From NCBI GenBank assembly GCA_023663025.1, contig JAMPIC010000022.1, positions 1 through 31,802 on the forward strand: a stretch of 31,802 nt of DNA. The letters run 5' to 3'. Made by a program: the position numbers and the translations under genes. The DNA is from Prevotella sp. (GTDB lineage Bacteria > Bacillota > Clostridia > Oscillospirales > Ruminococcaceae). Within the stretch, counting starts at the first letter, position 1. Each line of letters begins with the position of its first letter. This document shows positions 1 to 7,722 of this stretch, piece by piece. Below the pieces are notes generated by a model that was given only the letters and a program-made list of their open reading frames with translations, searched no databases and was not told the origin of the DNA.

Positions 1-2
1 CA

Positions 3-551
3 TATTCCGCAAACTACGCTGACAAGCAATATGCCGAACGCAGGAAAAACTGCGGTCGTAAACCCATTCTTGAAGATGAAACCGCAAAAAATTACGTTGT
101 CGAAAAGCTTGAACAGAGGTGGTCTCCCGAGCAAATCGCGGGGCGCACAAAACTTAAAAAGCAGACGTCCAGCTTTTCGTACCCAACCATTTATAGGGCA
201 ATCGACAGCGGAATTCTCCCTAAACAGCTGAAAAAAATTATGCGTTTCAAATGGAAACACAAGAAATGCAAAGGCGAGGATAAGCGTGGCAAAATTCCCG
301 ATAGAACGTCAATTCATGAACGTCTCGCGGGGACGGGAATGAAAGTCTTTTTCTGCGACCCTTATTCGCCTTGGCAAAGAGGTACTAACGAAAATACCAA
401 CGGCTTGCTCAGACAGTTTTTCCCGAAGGGCACTTCCTTTGCCGACATTTCCGGTGAGGAACTTCAGGCTGTTGTTGACCTTATTAACAACCGTCCCCGG
501 AAACGCTTGGGTTTTCGTTCTCCCGCTGAGCTGTTTCTTAACTTTTTGTGA
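3..551 (+). pseudogene. IS30-family transposase, 5' end outside window and internally deleted
   Basis: The frame is open from the window edge to the stop at 549-551. Its first part reads as an IS30 transposase: a YADKQYAERRKNCGRKP segment, then QRWSPEQIAGR and the YPTIYRAID helix-turn-helix-like stretch. After GKIPDRTSIHERLAG (near 295-335) it jumps directly to GMKVFFCDPYSPWQRGTNEN. In complete IS30 transposases roughly 100 residues lie between these points and carry the first two acidic residues of the DDE triad. Only the third residue, in NENTNGLLRQ, is left. The reading frame is kept across the deletion, so a shortened protein could still be translated, but it cannot be catalytic. The segment after the stop (GGTGCACTTGGGGTGTAAATC) may be the right end of the element. 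Confidence 0.85.
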
Positions 552-890
552 ATTTTGGTGCACTTGGGGTGTAAATCTATCAATAGAAATAGAAATAGAA
601 ATAACGTTTACCATTTTGCTTTTCGGCAAATGATAAACGCTATCAAATTCAAGTTTCGATAAACAATAATATAATTCAATTTTTGGGCAATATAGAGCAC
701 ACGCATGAAAATGTTGGTTACACCAATTCGCTGACAAGCTCAGACTTGATATGCACGATGAGATACTTTTTGGACAATTCCGCAAATTCTCACACGACGC
801 TTTTAAGCTACATGAAAAACTTCTGAAACAACATTTACAGCCTAAATTTACCGTGGGCAGAGCTGTTTTTCGCAATTCGATTAGACCGTC
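552..890. other. Gene-free stretch between IS remnants
   Basis: No convincing gene is seen. The stretch contains three tandem copies of a six-base unit (ATAGAA) at about 583-600. It also holds an imperfect inverted repeat at about 604-638, in which CGTTTACCATTTTGC faces GCAAATGATAAACG around a short loop. A weak coding-like stretch at about 700-890 appears to switch frame near 828, but I do not recognise the product. Confidence 0.4.
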
Positions 891-1320
891 TATAGCAACC
901 CCTCAAATTAACGCTCAACAAAGTAAGAACCGAACCATCCGCAGCAGTCATCGACAGAAATCAAATCAAAGGCTTCATTTGTGGCAGATGTTAATTCGGA
1001 AGCAGACCTTGCTTTGAGCTTGCGCAAAACAGCTTTTACTTTTGACCACATTTTCTCAATAGGATTATAATCGGGACTATACGGCGGCAAAAAAATAACA
1101 TTGATTTTAAGTTCCTCAATAACTTTTTTAACTGTTTTGGCATGATGCGTCCGCATATTATCCATAACGACAATATCACTGTCACGAAGCGTAGGCGCAA
1201 GCACATTTTTTAAATAATCAACAAATTTTTCGGAAGTTGTTCTGCCATTATAAGCTGTATATGCAGTTTCGCCATTTGTAGCAATCCTACAAAATAACGC
1301 ATTTTTGCAGATTTGCTATA
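891..1320 (-). mobile_element. Remnant of an IS630-family insertion sequence
   Basis: The remnant is bounded by TATAGCAA at 891-898 and its inverse TTGCTATA at 1313-1320. Both ends contain the TA dinucleotide typical of IS630/Tc1-mariner insertion. At 430 bp it is less than half of a normal IS630 element, and what is left encodes only the C-terminal part of the transposase. The last 44 bp (1277-1320) resemble a miniature copy of the repeat at 23725-23846. Confidence 0.75.
908..1315 (-). pseudogene. IS630-family transposase, C-terminal fragment
   Basis: The minus-strand frame is open from a TAG at 1316-1318 down to 908. It reads ATNGETAYTAYNGRTTSEKF, then VVMDNMRTHH and FLPPYSPDYNPIEKMWSKVK. 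These are the second aspartate and the glutamate regions of the IS630 DDE (DDE_3) domain. The N-terminal helix-turn-helix half and the first catalytic aspartate are missing, so the protein is inactive. The first internal ATG is at 1204, but coding similarity continues upstream to about 1282, which shows that the true start was lost rather than located there. Confidence 0.85.
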
Positions 1321-1322
1321 AA

Positions 1323-1409
1323 CGTATTGACGATAAAATTGTCGTGTGCGGAGGTGTGTTCAAAGGCGTTTTGTCAACACAGCGTGTCCCGCCGAGGCTG
1401 CGCCCGTAA
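1323..1409 (+). pseudogene. Possible 3' end of a disrupted gene
   Basis: Just outside the IS630 end, one frame reads RIDDKIVVCGGVFKGVLS and ends at TAA 1407-1409. The codons look like ordinary coding sequence, and the frame runs open backwards into the IS630 end. This suggests the tail of a gene cut by the insertion. The family is not recognised and the call is weak. Confidence 0.25.
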
Positions 1410-1472
1410 AGCCTTGTCATATTAGAGCTTGTTCACATAAATGGCTTAAAAAACAAGAAAAAGTATGATATA

Positions 1473-1880
1473 ATGAAATTAACAAGAGAACAATTTGAGC
1501 GTATAGAGCATTTAATGCCGATACAGCGGAAGAAGCCAACAATATCAAATTATGATTTTTTATGCGGGTTACTGTACATAATCGAAAACGGCTGCAAATG
1601 GAGGGCGCTGCCGAACGAGTACGGAAACCGGCATACGATATACGTCAAATTTAATCGTTGGTGTAAAAACAGTACAATAGACCGTATTTTTGAGGCGTTG
1701 CAGGAAGAAAATATTATTGAAATACGCACTGAAATTATTTGTGTAGACAGTACGAGTGTTAAAGTCCATTCCGACGCGGCGGGAGCGAGAAAGTCCGAAG
1801 GGGAGCAAAGCATAGGACGTTCAAAAGGGGGCTCACAACAAAGATTCATTTGGCTGCCGCATCTGCGAGACATGCAGTAA
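1473..1880 (+). CDS. IS5-family transposase, first frame (orfA)
   Basis: This is the N-terminal half of an IS5/IS427-type transposase. Residues 1-80 match the DUF4096-like region (MKLTREQFERIEHLMP; NGCKWRALPNEYGN; KFNRWCK). ICVDSTSVKVH carries the first catalytic aspartate of the DDE domain. After GRSKGG the residues stop making sense (SQQRFIWLPH), because the true continuation is in the -1 frame (LTTKIHLAAASARHA), which leads into orfB. The shift point is the AAAAGGGGG tract at 1823-1831. This is either programmed -1 frameshifting, as is common in this group, or a single-base change that inactivates the gene. A TATAAT-like box overlaps the start. Confidence 0.85.
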   Translation: MKLTREQFERIEHLMPIQRKKPTISNYDFLCGLLYIIENGCKWRALPNEYGNRHTIYVKFNRWCKNSTIDRIFEALQEENIIEIRTEIICVDSTSVKVHSDAAGARKSEGEQSIGRSKGGSQQRFIWLPHLRDMQ

Positions 1881-2230
1881 TTTTTCGTTTGTCCGCAGGC
1901 AATAAGCACGATGCACCCGAAGGACGAAAACTTATTGAAAGCATTTATTCGGAGCACAATCATTATCTGCTTATGGACAGGGCATATGAAGATAATGAAA
2001 CGCGTGAACTTGCCGTCAAACAGGGATTTATACCTGTTGTGCCGCCGAAAAGAAACCGAAAAGAGCCTTGGGAATACGATAAAGAACTTTACAAACGGCG
2101 CAATGAAGTTGAACGGTATTTTTTGCGGATAAAACGTTTCCGCCGTGTTTTTACTCGCTATGATAAACTTGACGTGATGTATTTTGGGTTTCTTGCTTTG
2201 ACTATGATTTTTGATGCGGTTTTTATGTGA
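1850..2230 (+). CDS. IS5-family transposase, second frame (orfB)
   Basis: This is the C-terminal half of the same transposase. LLMDRAYEDNETR holds the second catalytic aspartate, and RRNEVERYFLRIKRFRRVFTRYDKL holds the glutamate of the DDE_Tnp_1 domain. The ATG at 1850 lies inside the fused product, so the frame is probably reached by frameshifting from orfA and not initiated separately. The stop at 2230 sits inside the right inverted end, as expected for a compact IS. All three catalytic residues are present across the two frames, so the element may still be mobile if frameshifting works. Confidence 0.85.
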   Translation: MAAASARHAVIFRLSAGNKHDAPEGRKLIESIYSEHNHYLLMDRAYEDNETRELAVKQGFIPVVPPKRNRKEPWEYDKELYKRRNEVERYFLRIKRFRRVFTRYDKLDVMYFGFLALTMIFDAVFM

Positions 2231-2310
2231 ACTGGCTCTAATTTACCCTTGCCGCGCTTTATCGCGGCATATCAAATGATTACAATTTTTTTACAAAACG
2301 TATAAAAATA

Positions 2311-2339
2311 TTGCAAATCACCGAAGAATATGATATAAT
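2311..2339 (+). promoter_or_regulatory. Promoter of the metallopeptidase operon
   Basis: TTGCAA (2311-2316) and TATAAT (2334-2339) are separated by 17 bases, and a TG two bases upstream of the -10 box gives an extended -10. The -35 TTG is also the first codon of the longest reading frame, which shows that translation does not start there. The predicted transcript starts near 2346, leaving about 70 nt of leader. Confidence 0.75.
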
Positions 2340-2415
2340 AACCATAATTAACCATGGTGCGGAACAGCTTCGTTTCGTAAAAAAGGTTCATCGGCAGAGA
2401 GGATGGATGCTAAAT

Positions 2416-5400
2416 ATGAAAAAAAATAAAAAAAGACCGTTATCCGTTATCCTGGCTCTTTTACTTGCACTGCAGGCAAGCGGTGCGGTTTGGGCGGACA
2501 ACGAATACGCGCAGCCCGCGTTCGGGGGTACGGGACAGGTCAATGTCAGCGTTTCCCCCGCGCTGGAAATGAAGGGCAATCTGAATTTTACGGCGGTGTT
2601 GACGGGAAGCGGCGGACAGAACTTTTCCGAAAGCTTTGTGCTTGAGACGGGAGAAACAGCCGACGGAGTATGTTTTTCAGACCTTTCGGACGGGGACTAT
2701 ATTCTTAATGTGTCCGCCAAAGGCTTTGCCGATTATGTGCAGACGGTAAATGTTGACAGTCAGGCTGTTTCCGTCAATCTTACGACGGGCTTTGCCGAGG
2801 GTATTTCCTACGGCAGAGGAGCACACCCGGGCGTGCTCCTTATCGGCGACGTCAATAACGACGGAGTTGTGGACGATACCGACAGAAAAATGCTCACCGA
2901 CGCTGTGGACAGCAGGTCGAACTTCGGAGTTACCGACCTTAACGGCGACGGAAGCATTGACCTTGTGGATTTGGAGTATCTTGCAAGGGGTTACAAGGTT
3001 ACGGAGAATACCCGGGCGGTTCCCGAGGTGATGATACCGTCCTCGGTTATAAATGCTTCTGTGGGGCAAGGCACTTATGTCGCCGGCGGAAGCCTTGAAA
3101 GCCTTTTCACAAAGAACGGCGGCGTACGGCTGGGAACATTAAACGGAGAGGTTATTTCCTCGGAAAACCCCGTGATACTGCAGTTTGACGTTACCGACAA
3201 CGGCGCTGCCGCTCATGCGGACGGAATTTTTATAGCCGTTTCGGAGGATAACCCCGTTTCAAAAGCGGAGGTTACCGTTGACTACACGGACGAATACGGC
3301 ATGGAGGGCAGACAGATCGCTCTTATCGAAAACGGCGTTCATCACCTCCTCGATGACGGAAACGTTACCGTGGAGCAGGACAGCAGGGGAAATATCCTCA
3401 TAAATTTAGGCAGTCAGATCGCGGTAAAAAGAGTGACGTTCAGAATTTCCGGAATGACAAAGGAAAGTCCCCTTGCGGAAATTTCCTATGTGGAATTTGT
3501 AAACGGCATGGAAAATAAAATCTCCGAGCCTGCTTCGGATATTCCCGCAAACCTTTCCGCAGCGGCGGGGAACAAGTCCTTTGTGCTGAACTGGAATCCC
3601 TGCGTGAACGTTACGGGCTACGAGGTAATGATAACCCGGAACGGCGTCAGCGAAACCAAAAGAGTAACCGGCTGCTCTCTCAGCGTTACCCTGTTTAAGG
3701 ATAAGGAACTGACAAACGGCGCTGAGTACACCGTAAAGGTGCAGTCCGTGAACGGCGCTTGGAAAAGCGGCTGGAGCGCCCCCGTAACCGTTGTGCCGAA
3801 AGCCGCCGCGAAGCCCGATAAACCCGACGGACTTACCGCCGCAGGTGCGTACAGAAGCATAAGGGCTTCCTGGAAAAAGACCGACGACGCGGAATGGTAC
3901 AATCTTTATTACAAGCTCCGTTCCGACAGTGAATACCAAAAAATAGCAAACATCAGGGCAACGTCCTACACCGTTTCCGACCTTGCGGATAAATCGGAGT
4001 ATGTGGTATACGTTACCGCCGAAAACGAATACGGCGAAAGCGCGCCGTCCCTTACGGCGGCTGCTTCGACTACCGACGTTGACGCTCCCGTTATGCCCAG
4101 GTATATGCTCATAAACACGGGCGAAGCGGGAGAACGCGGTCAGCACATCATTTCCGCAGCTCAAAGCTACGGCACAATGATGAACAGTGCGGTTGAGGAC
4201 GGCGGCAGAACCGCCTGGGGTACCGTGGACAAAGACCCCAATTCCTACTATCTGCGCAATACCTGGGACGACGGAGGCTACAACAATCTCGGCGACAAAG
4301 GTCTTGTTTATGAATTTGACGATGAGTACACCATTCAGACCATTGCCCTGCACGAAGCCATACCCACAAGTCCCAATCTTTTCTACACGAAGATAACCTA
4401 CTGGGACGCAAACGGCAACGCCACGGCTTTAGGCTATAATCAGGTTTCAACCGTAAGAAAAACCGACAGCGAGGGACGCGCGTACTATCTTCTGAAGCTG
4501 CCCCAAAAGGCGCAGATAAAGAAAATCCGCATAGGCCTGGCAAGGTATCTTGCAAGCGGAAATATCAACGTTTCCGAGGTTTATTTCTATAATTACGATA
4601 CTATTGCCGACGATATCGCAGACCTTTACGATGACGATCTGCACCTTGTCCTCAAGCCCGAGGTAACGCAGGCTGTTATTGACGGTCTGAGAACCTGTCT
4701 GAACACTCCCGACGAGGTAAGCGGCGAGCTTAATCCCGACAGGGAACTGCTGGAAGCGGAGCTTGACAACGCGGAGGCTATCCTCAAAAACGGAAATTTA
4801 AGCGAGCCTATATACATACACAATTCCATCACTACCGCCGACGTGAACAGAGGCTTTACGGGTCTTAACGCATGGCAGCCCATAGGCGTGACTGCGGCGG
4901 CGGGCGATACCGTTACCGTTTATGTCGGTCACAACACGAAGAAAACGGGTGCGGCTACCAATCTGCAGCTTGTGGCGACACAGTACCACGCCGAATCAAG
5001 CGCAATGGCTAAGGTCGTAGCAACGCTTAAAGTTGGCGCAAACGTCATAGATATACCGAAAATCCAGTCGATAGACACGGAATCGGGCGGCGCGCTGTAT
5101 ATTCAGTACACCGGCAGCAACGCAAACGACAATTACGCGGTTCGGGTCAGCGGCGGCGTGAAAGTGCCCATACTCGACCTTTACGGCGTTGAGGACGAAA
5201 ACGAAAAGCTAAGGCGTGCGGAAGTCTACATGGAAGAGCTTCAGACATATGTAAACCAAATGAAAACGCTTCACGAGCAGTACCACGCGGGTTCGTCCAA
5301 CGCGAACGTGAACAGGTATTCATACAGCGCGCAGAACTGTATTTTGGGCGCGACGGATATTCTCCTTGACGATATGCTTCTGTCCCTGCCTGCGGAGCGG

Positions 5401-7722
5401 GTGCTTGCGGGCGCGGGTTACGGCGACAAGGCGGCGCAGACGGTACAGTCTATGAACGCCGTTGAGGATATGATGCACCTGTTCTATCAGCACAAGGGAC
5501 TTAACGTTAACGCGGAAAACGAAATTGACAGGCTGCCGAAACGTCACCTTAATATACGCTATCAGAGAATGTTCAGCGGCGCGTTTATGTACGCGGCGGG
5601 AAACCACATAGGCATAGAGTGGGCGCAGACGGGCAGTATGCTTTCGGGCAGCGGCGTTGTTTCCGACAGCGAGGGCAGATACCAAAGCGGCAGCTATTTC
5701 GGCTGGGGTATCGCTCACGAGATAGGTCACTGCATAAATCAGGGCGCGTATGAGGTCGCCGAGATAACGAACAACTACTTCGCCCAGCTTGCCCAGGCTA
5801 AGGACACAAGCTCGGGAATGAGGTTCAATTACGACAACATTTACGGCAAGGTAACGTCCGGCGCAACGGGGCAGTCCTCTAACCTCGCCACGCAGCTTGG
5901 TATGTACTGGCAGCTTCATCTTGCCTACGACAACAATTACAACTACAAGACCTTCGAGAACCGCAGCGAGCAGCTTGCAAACCTGTTCTATGCAAGGGTT
6001 GACAGCTATGCCCGCACGCCGTCCCTCGCTCCCGCTCCGGGAGGAATTTCCCTTACCCTCGGCGGCGGCACCGATCAGAACCTTATGCGGCTTGCCTGTG
6101 CGGCTGCGGAAAAGGATATGCTGGAATTTTTCGAGCGGTGGGGCAAGATCCCCGACAGTACCACGGTTCTGTACGCAAGCCAGTTTGAAAAGGAACAGAG
6201 GGCGATTTATTACGCCGACGACGATTCACGCGTTTACCGCATGGAAAATCCTTACGGCGGCTCTTTGGGAACAAGCGGAAACGTTCAGGCGGTGGGATTT
6301 GACACGTCTGCCTCCGTTTCTTGGAGCAATCCCTCGCAGGTGAACTTCACGCTTTCCGCGGATATTCCCGCAAACGAAGTTTTGGGCTATGAGATAGTCC
6401 GCTGCACTGCCTCGGGCGGAAAGGTAAGCAAGGAAGTTGTGGGCTTTACCACACGGAACACCTATACCGATTATGCGGCGGGACTTAACAACAGAGTTGT
6501 AACATACGAGGTGTCGGTGGTTGACAGGTACCTGTACCGTTCCGCGCCGAAAACCCTCGAGCCTATAAAGATACGGGACGACGGCAGTCTTGACAAGACT
6601 TGGTGGACGGTAAGCGGCACAGGCATTGCAGCCGTCAATGTTCCTGCCGCCGGAACGGGCGACGACGATATGCCCTGCGCTCCCGCAGCGGAAGATCCCA
6701 TCGTCCTTGCGGCGGACGGAAACACAGGTACGGAGTACGTCGGCACAATTTCTTCAAACGCGGAAATCACTATGACGTTCAACAGATATGAAACGATTTC
6801 CGGCTTCAAGTACACCGCAGGAAGCGGCGGCGCGATAGGCAGCTACAGCTTAGCGGTACGGACGGAAAACGGCTCTTGGCAGGAGGCAGCAAGCGGTTTC
6901 CTCGGCGGCAGCGGCACCGTATACTTTGAAAACGCCGACAGGAAGTACATAAGCACCTACAGAGCAAACGCGGTGAAACTGACAGTTTACGACCAGCCCG
7001 GACAGCAGATTTCAATAGCCGAGCTTGACGTTCTCGGCGTAACGGGCGACAACGTTGACTTCAGAAGCACACTCGACGGCACTCCCGCGATAGGCGTGCT
7101 TTCGGCGGACTACCGCTACGGCAGCGGCGAAAACGATGTTATTCCGGCAGGCTCGACGGTGTTTACCGGAACGTATAAGGGCAGCCCCGCATACAACGTT
7201 GTAATGCTGTTCGACCGGGACGGAAATATCGTAGGCGGCGTGGATTCCGCAGGCTATCTTAATGCGCGGCACATCATACTTGCCGACGACCCGGGCAGCG
7301 GAATTATCGGCGACGTTTCCGACGGCACTTGGATCTACTGGATAGAACCGTCGGTATATCTCGGAGGAATATCGCAGGTACGCGCGGAACTTTACCGCGT
7401 GAACGACGCGTTTACCAATGAGGGAGAGAGACTTGTCAGCGACTCGATGTTTGTGGATATGCCGACAGTCCTTCCCGAGATAAGCTTTGCAAGCAGCTTT
7501 ATTGACGAAGAGTTTACGGACGAAACCGAAACGGAGACGGAAACCGAGACCGAGACGGAAAATACGGAGACTTCGGCTGAACCCGATAATACGGAGATTT
7601 CCGGCGAAAGCGGCACAGAAGCGCCCGCCGAAACGGAAGCTCCCGAGGAGGAGACTGCGGCAACGGAAACTGCCGCGCCTCCGTCAGAATTCATCGGCGA
7701 AGAAAACGGCTCGGAGGAATAA
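2416..7722 (+). CDS. Secreted multidomain M60-type zinc metallopeptidase with dockerin
   Basis: The start at 2416 gives a clean signal peptide (KKNKKRP, hydrophobic core, cleavage after VWA); ATG 2407 is the alternative. The 1768-residue protein has these regions in order. A small beta domain is followed by a type I dockerin (about 143-201) with two calcium loops, GDVNNDGVVDDTD and DLNGDGSIDLVD. An unassigned domain precedes two fibronectin type III-like domains (about 375-555) and a galactose-binding-like domain (about 565-735). A central region leads into the peptidase, with zinc motif HEIGH at 1101-1105 and E1116 as likely third ligand (HExxH-x10-E), the M60/enhancin pattern. Last come a second F5/8C-like domain (about 1425-1545) and an acidic Glu/Thr tail from about 1696. 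M60 enzymes cleave glycoproteins such as mucins, so a host glycoprotein target is inferred. There is no LPXTG or C-terminal membrane segment; the dockerin may provide attachment. Confidence 0.85.
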   Translation: MKKNKKRPLSVILALLLALQASGAVWADNEYAQPAFGGTGQVNVSVSPALEMKGNLNFTAVLTGSGGQNFSESFVLETGETADGVCFSDLSDGDYILNVSAKGFADYVQTVNVDSQAVSVNLTTGFAEGISYGRGAHPGVLLIGDVNNDGVVDDTDRKMLTDAVDSRSNFGVTDLNGDGSIDLVDLEYLARGYKVTENTRAVPEVMIPSSVINASVGQGTYVAGGSLESLFTKNGGVRLGTLNGEVISSENPVILQFDVTDNGAAAHADGIFIAVSEDNPVSKAEVTVDYTDEYGMEGRQIALIENGVHHLLDDGNVTVEQDSRGNILINLGSQIAVKRVTFRISGMTKESPLAEISYVEFVNGMENKISEPASDIPANLSAAAGNKSFVLNWNPCVNVTGYEVMITRNGVSETKRVTGCSLSVTLFKDKELTNGAEYTVKVQSVNGAWKSGWSAPVTVVPKAAAKPDKPDGLTAAGAYRSIRASWKKTDDAEWYNLYYKLRSDSEYQKIANIRATSYTVSDLADKSEYVVYVTAENEYGESAPSLTAAASTTDVDAPVMPRYMLINTGEAGERGQHIISAAQSYGTMMNSAVEDGGRTAWGTVDKDPNSYYLRNTWDDGGYNNLGDKGLVYEFDDEYTIQTIALHEAIPTSPNLFYTKITYWDANGNATALGYNQVSTVRKTDSEGRAYYLLKLPQKAQIKKIRIGLARYLASGNINVSEVYFYNYDTIADDIADLYDDDLHLVLKPEVTQAVIDGLRTCLNTPDEVSGELNPDRELLEAELDNAEAILKNGNLSEPIYIHNSITTADVNRGFTGLNAWQPIGVTAAAGDTVTVYVGHNTKKTGAATNLQLVATQYHAESSAMAKVVATLKVGANVIDIPKIQSIDTESGGALYIQYTGSNANDNYAVRVSGGVKVPILDLYGVEDENEKLRRAEVYMEELQTYVNQMKTLHEQYHAGSSNANVNRYSYSAQNCILGATDILLDDMLLSLPAERVLAGAGYGDKAAQTVQSMNAVEDMMHLFYQHKGLNVNAENEIDRLPKRHLNIRYQRMFSGAFMYAAGNHIGIEWAQTGSMLSGSGVVSDSEGRYQSGSYFGWGIAHEIGHCINQGAYEVAEITNNYFAQLAQAKDTSSGMRFNYDNIYGKVTSGATGQSSNLATQLGMYWQLHLAYDNNYNYKTFENRSEQLANLFYARVDSYARTPSLAPAPGGISLTLGGGTDQNLMRLACAAAEKDMLEFFERWGKIPDSTTVLYASQFEKEQRAIYYADDDSRVYRMENPYGGSLGTSGNVQAVGFDTSASVSWSNPSQVNFTLSADIPANEVLGYEIVRCTASGGKVSKEVVGFTTRNTYTDYAAGLNNRVVTYEVSVVDRYLYRSAPKTLEPIKIRDDGSLDKTWWTVSGTGIAAVNVPAAGTGDDDMPCAPAAEDPIVLAADGNTGTEYVGTISSNAEITMTFNRYETISGFKYTAGSGGAIGSYSLAVRTENGSWQEAASGFLGGSGTVYFENADRKYISTYRANAVKLTVYDQPGQQISIAELDVLGVTGDNVDFRSTLDGTPAIGVLSADYRYGSGENDVIPAGSTVFTGTYKGSPAYNVVMLFDRDGNIVGGVDSAGYLNARHIILADDPGSGIIGDVSDGTWIYWIEPSVYLGGISQVRAELYRVNDAFTNEGERLVSDSMFVDMPTVLPEISFASSFIDEEFTDETETETETETETENTETSAEPDNTEISGESGTEAPAETEAPEEETAATETAAPPSEFIGEENGSEE

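Larger units (their letters stand above)
1425..2238 (+). mobile_element. IS5-family insertion sequence (IS427-like), about 814 bp
   Basis: The inverted ends match well: TTAGAGCTTGTTCACATAAA at 1422-1441 against the inverse of TTTATGTGAACTGGCTCTAA near 2222-2241, with two mismatches. The length and the two overlapping transposase frames fit the IS427 group of IS5. Whether the bases outside GAGC/GCTC are part of the ends or a target duplication cannot be settled from one copy. Confidence 0.85.

Noticed and set aside
309..875. 188-residue minus-strand frame over the IS30 remnant
   Set aside because: It runs antisense through a clear transposase and into noncoding sequence, with no motif.
2311..2415. 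N-terminal extension of the metallopeptidase from a TTG codon
   Set aside because: The TTG is the -35 element of a good promoter and the -10 box lies inside the extension, so this part is not transcribed. The signal peptide begins at 2416.
3406..4353. Long minus-strand frame opposite the metallopeptidase gene
   Set aside because: It has no ribosome binding site and no recognisable domain. It arises from the GC-balanced codon use of the sense gene.
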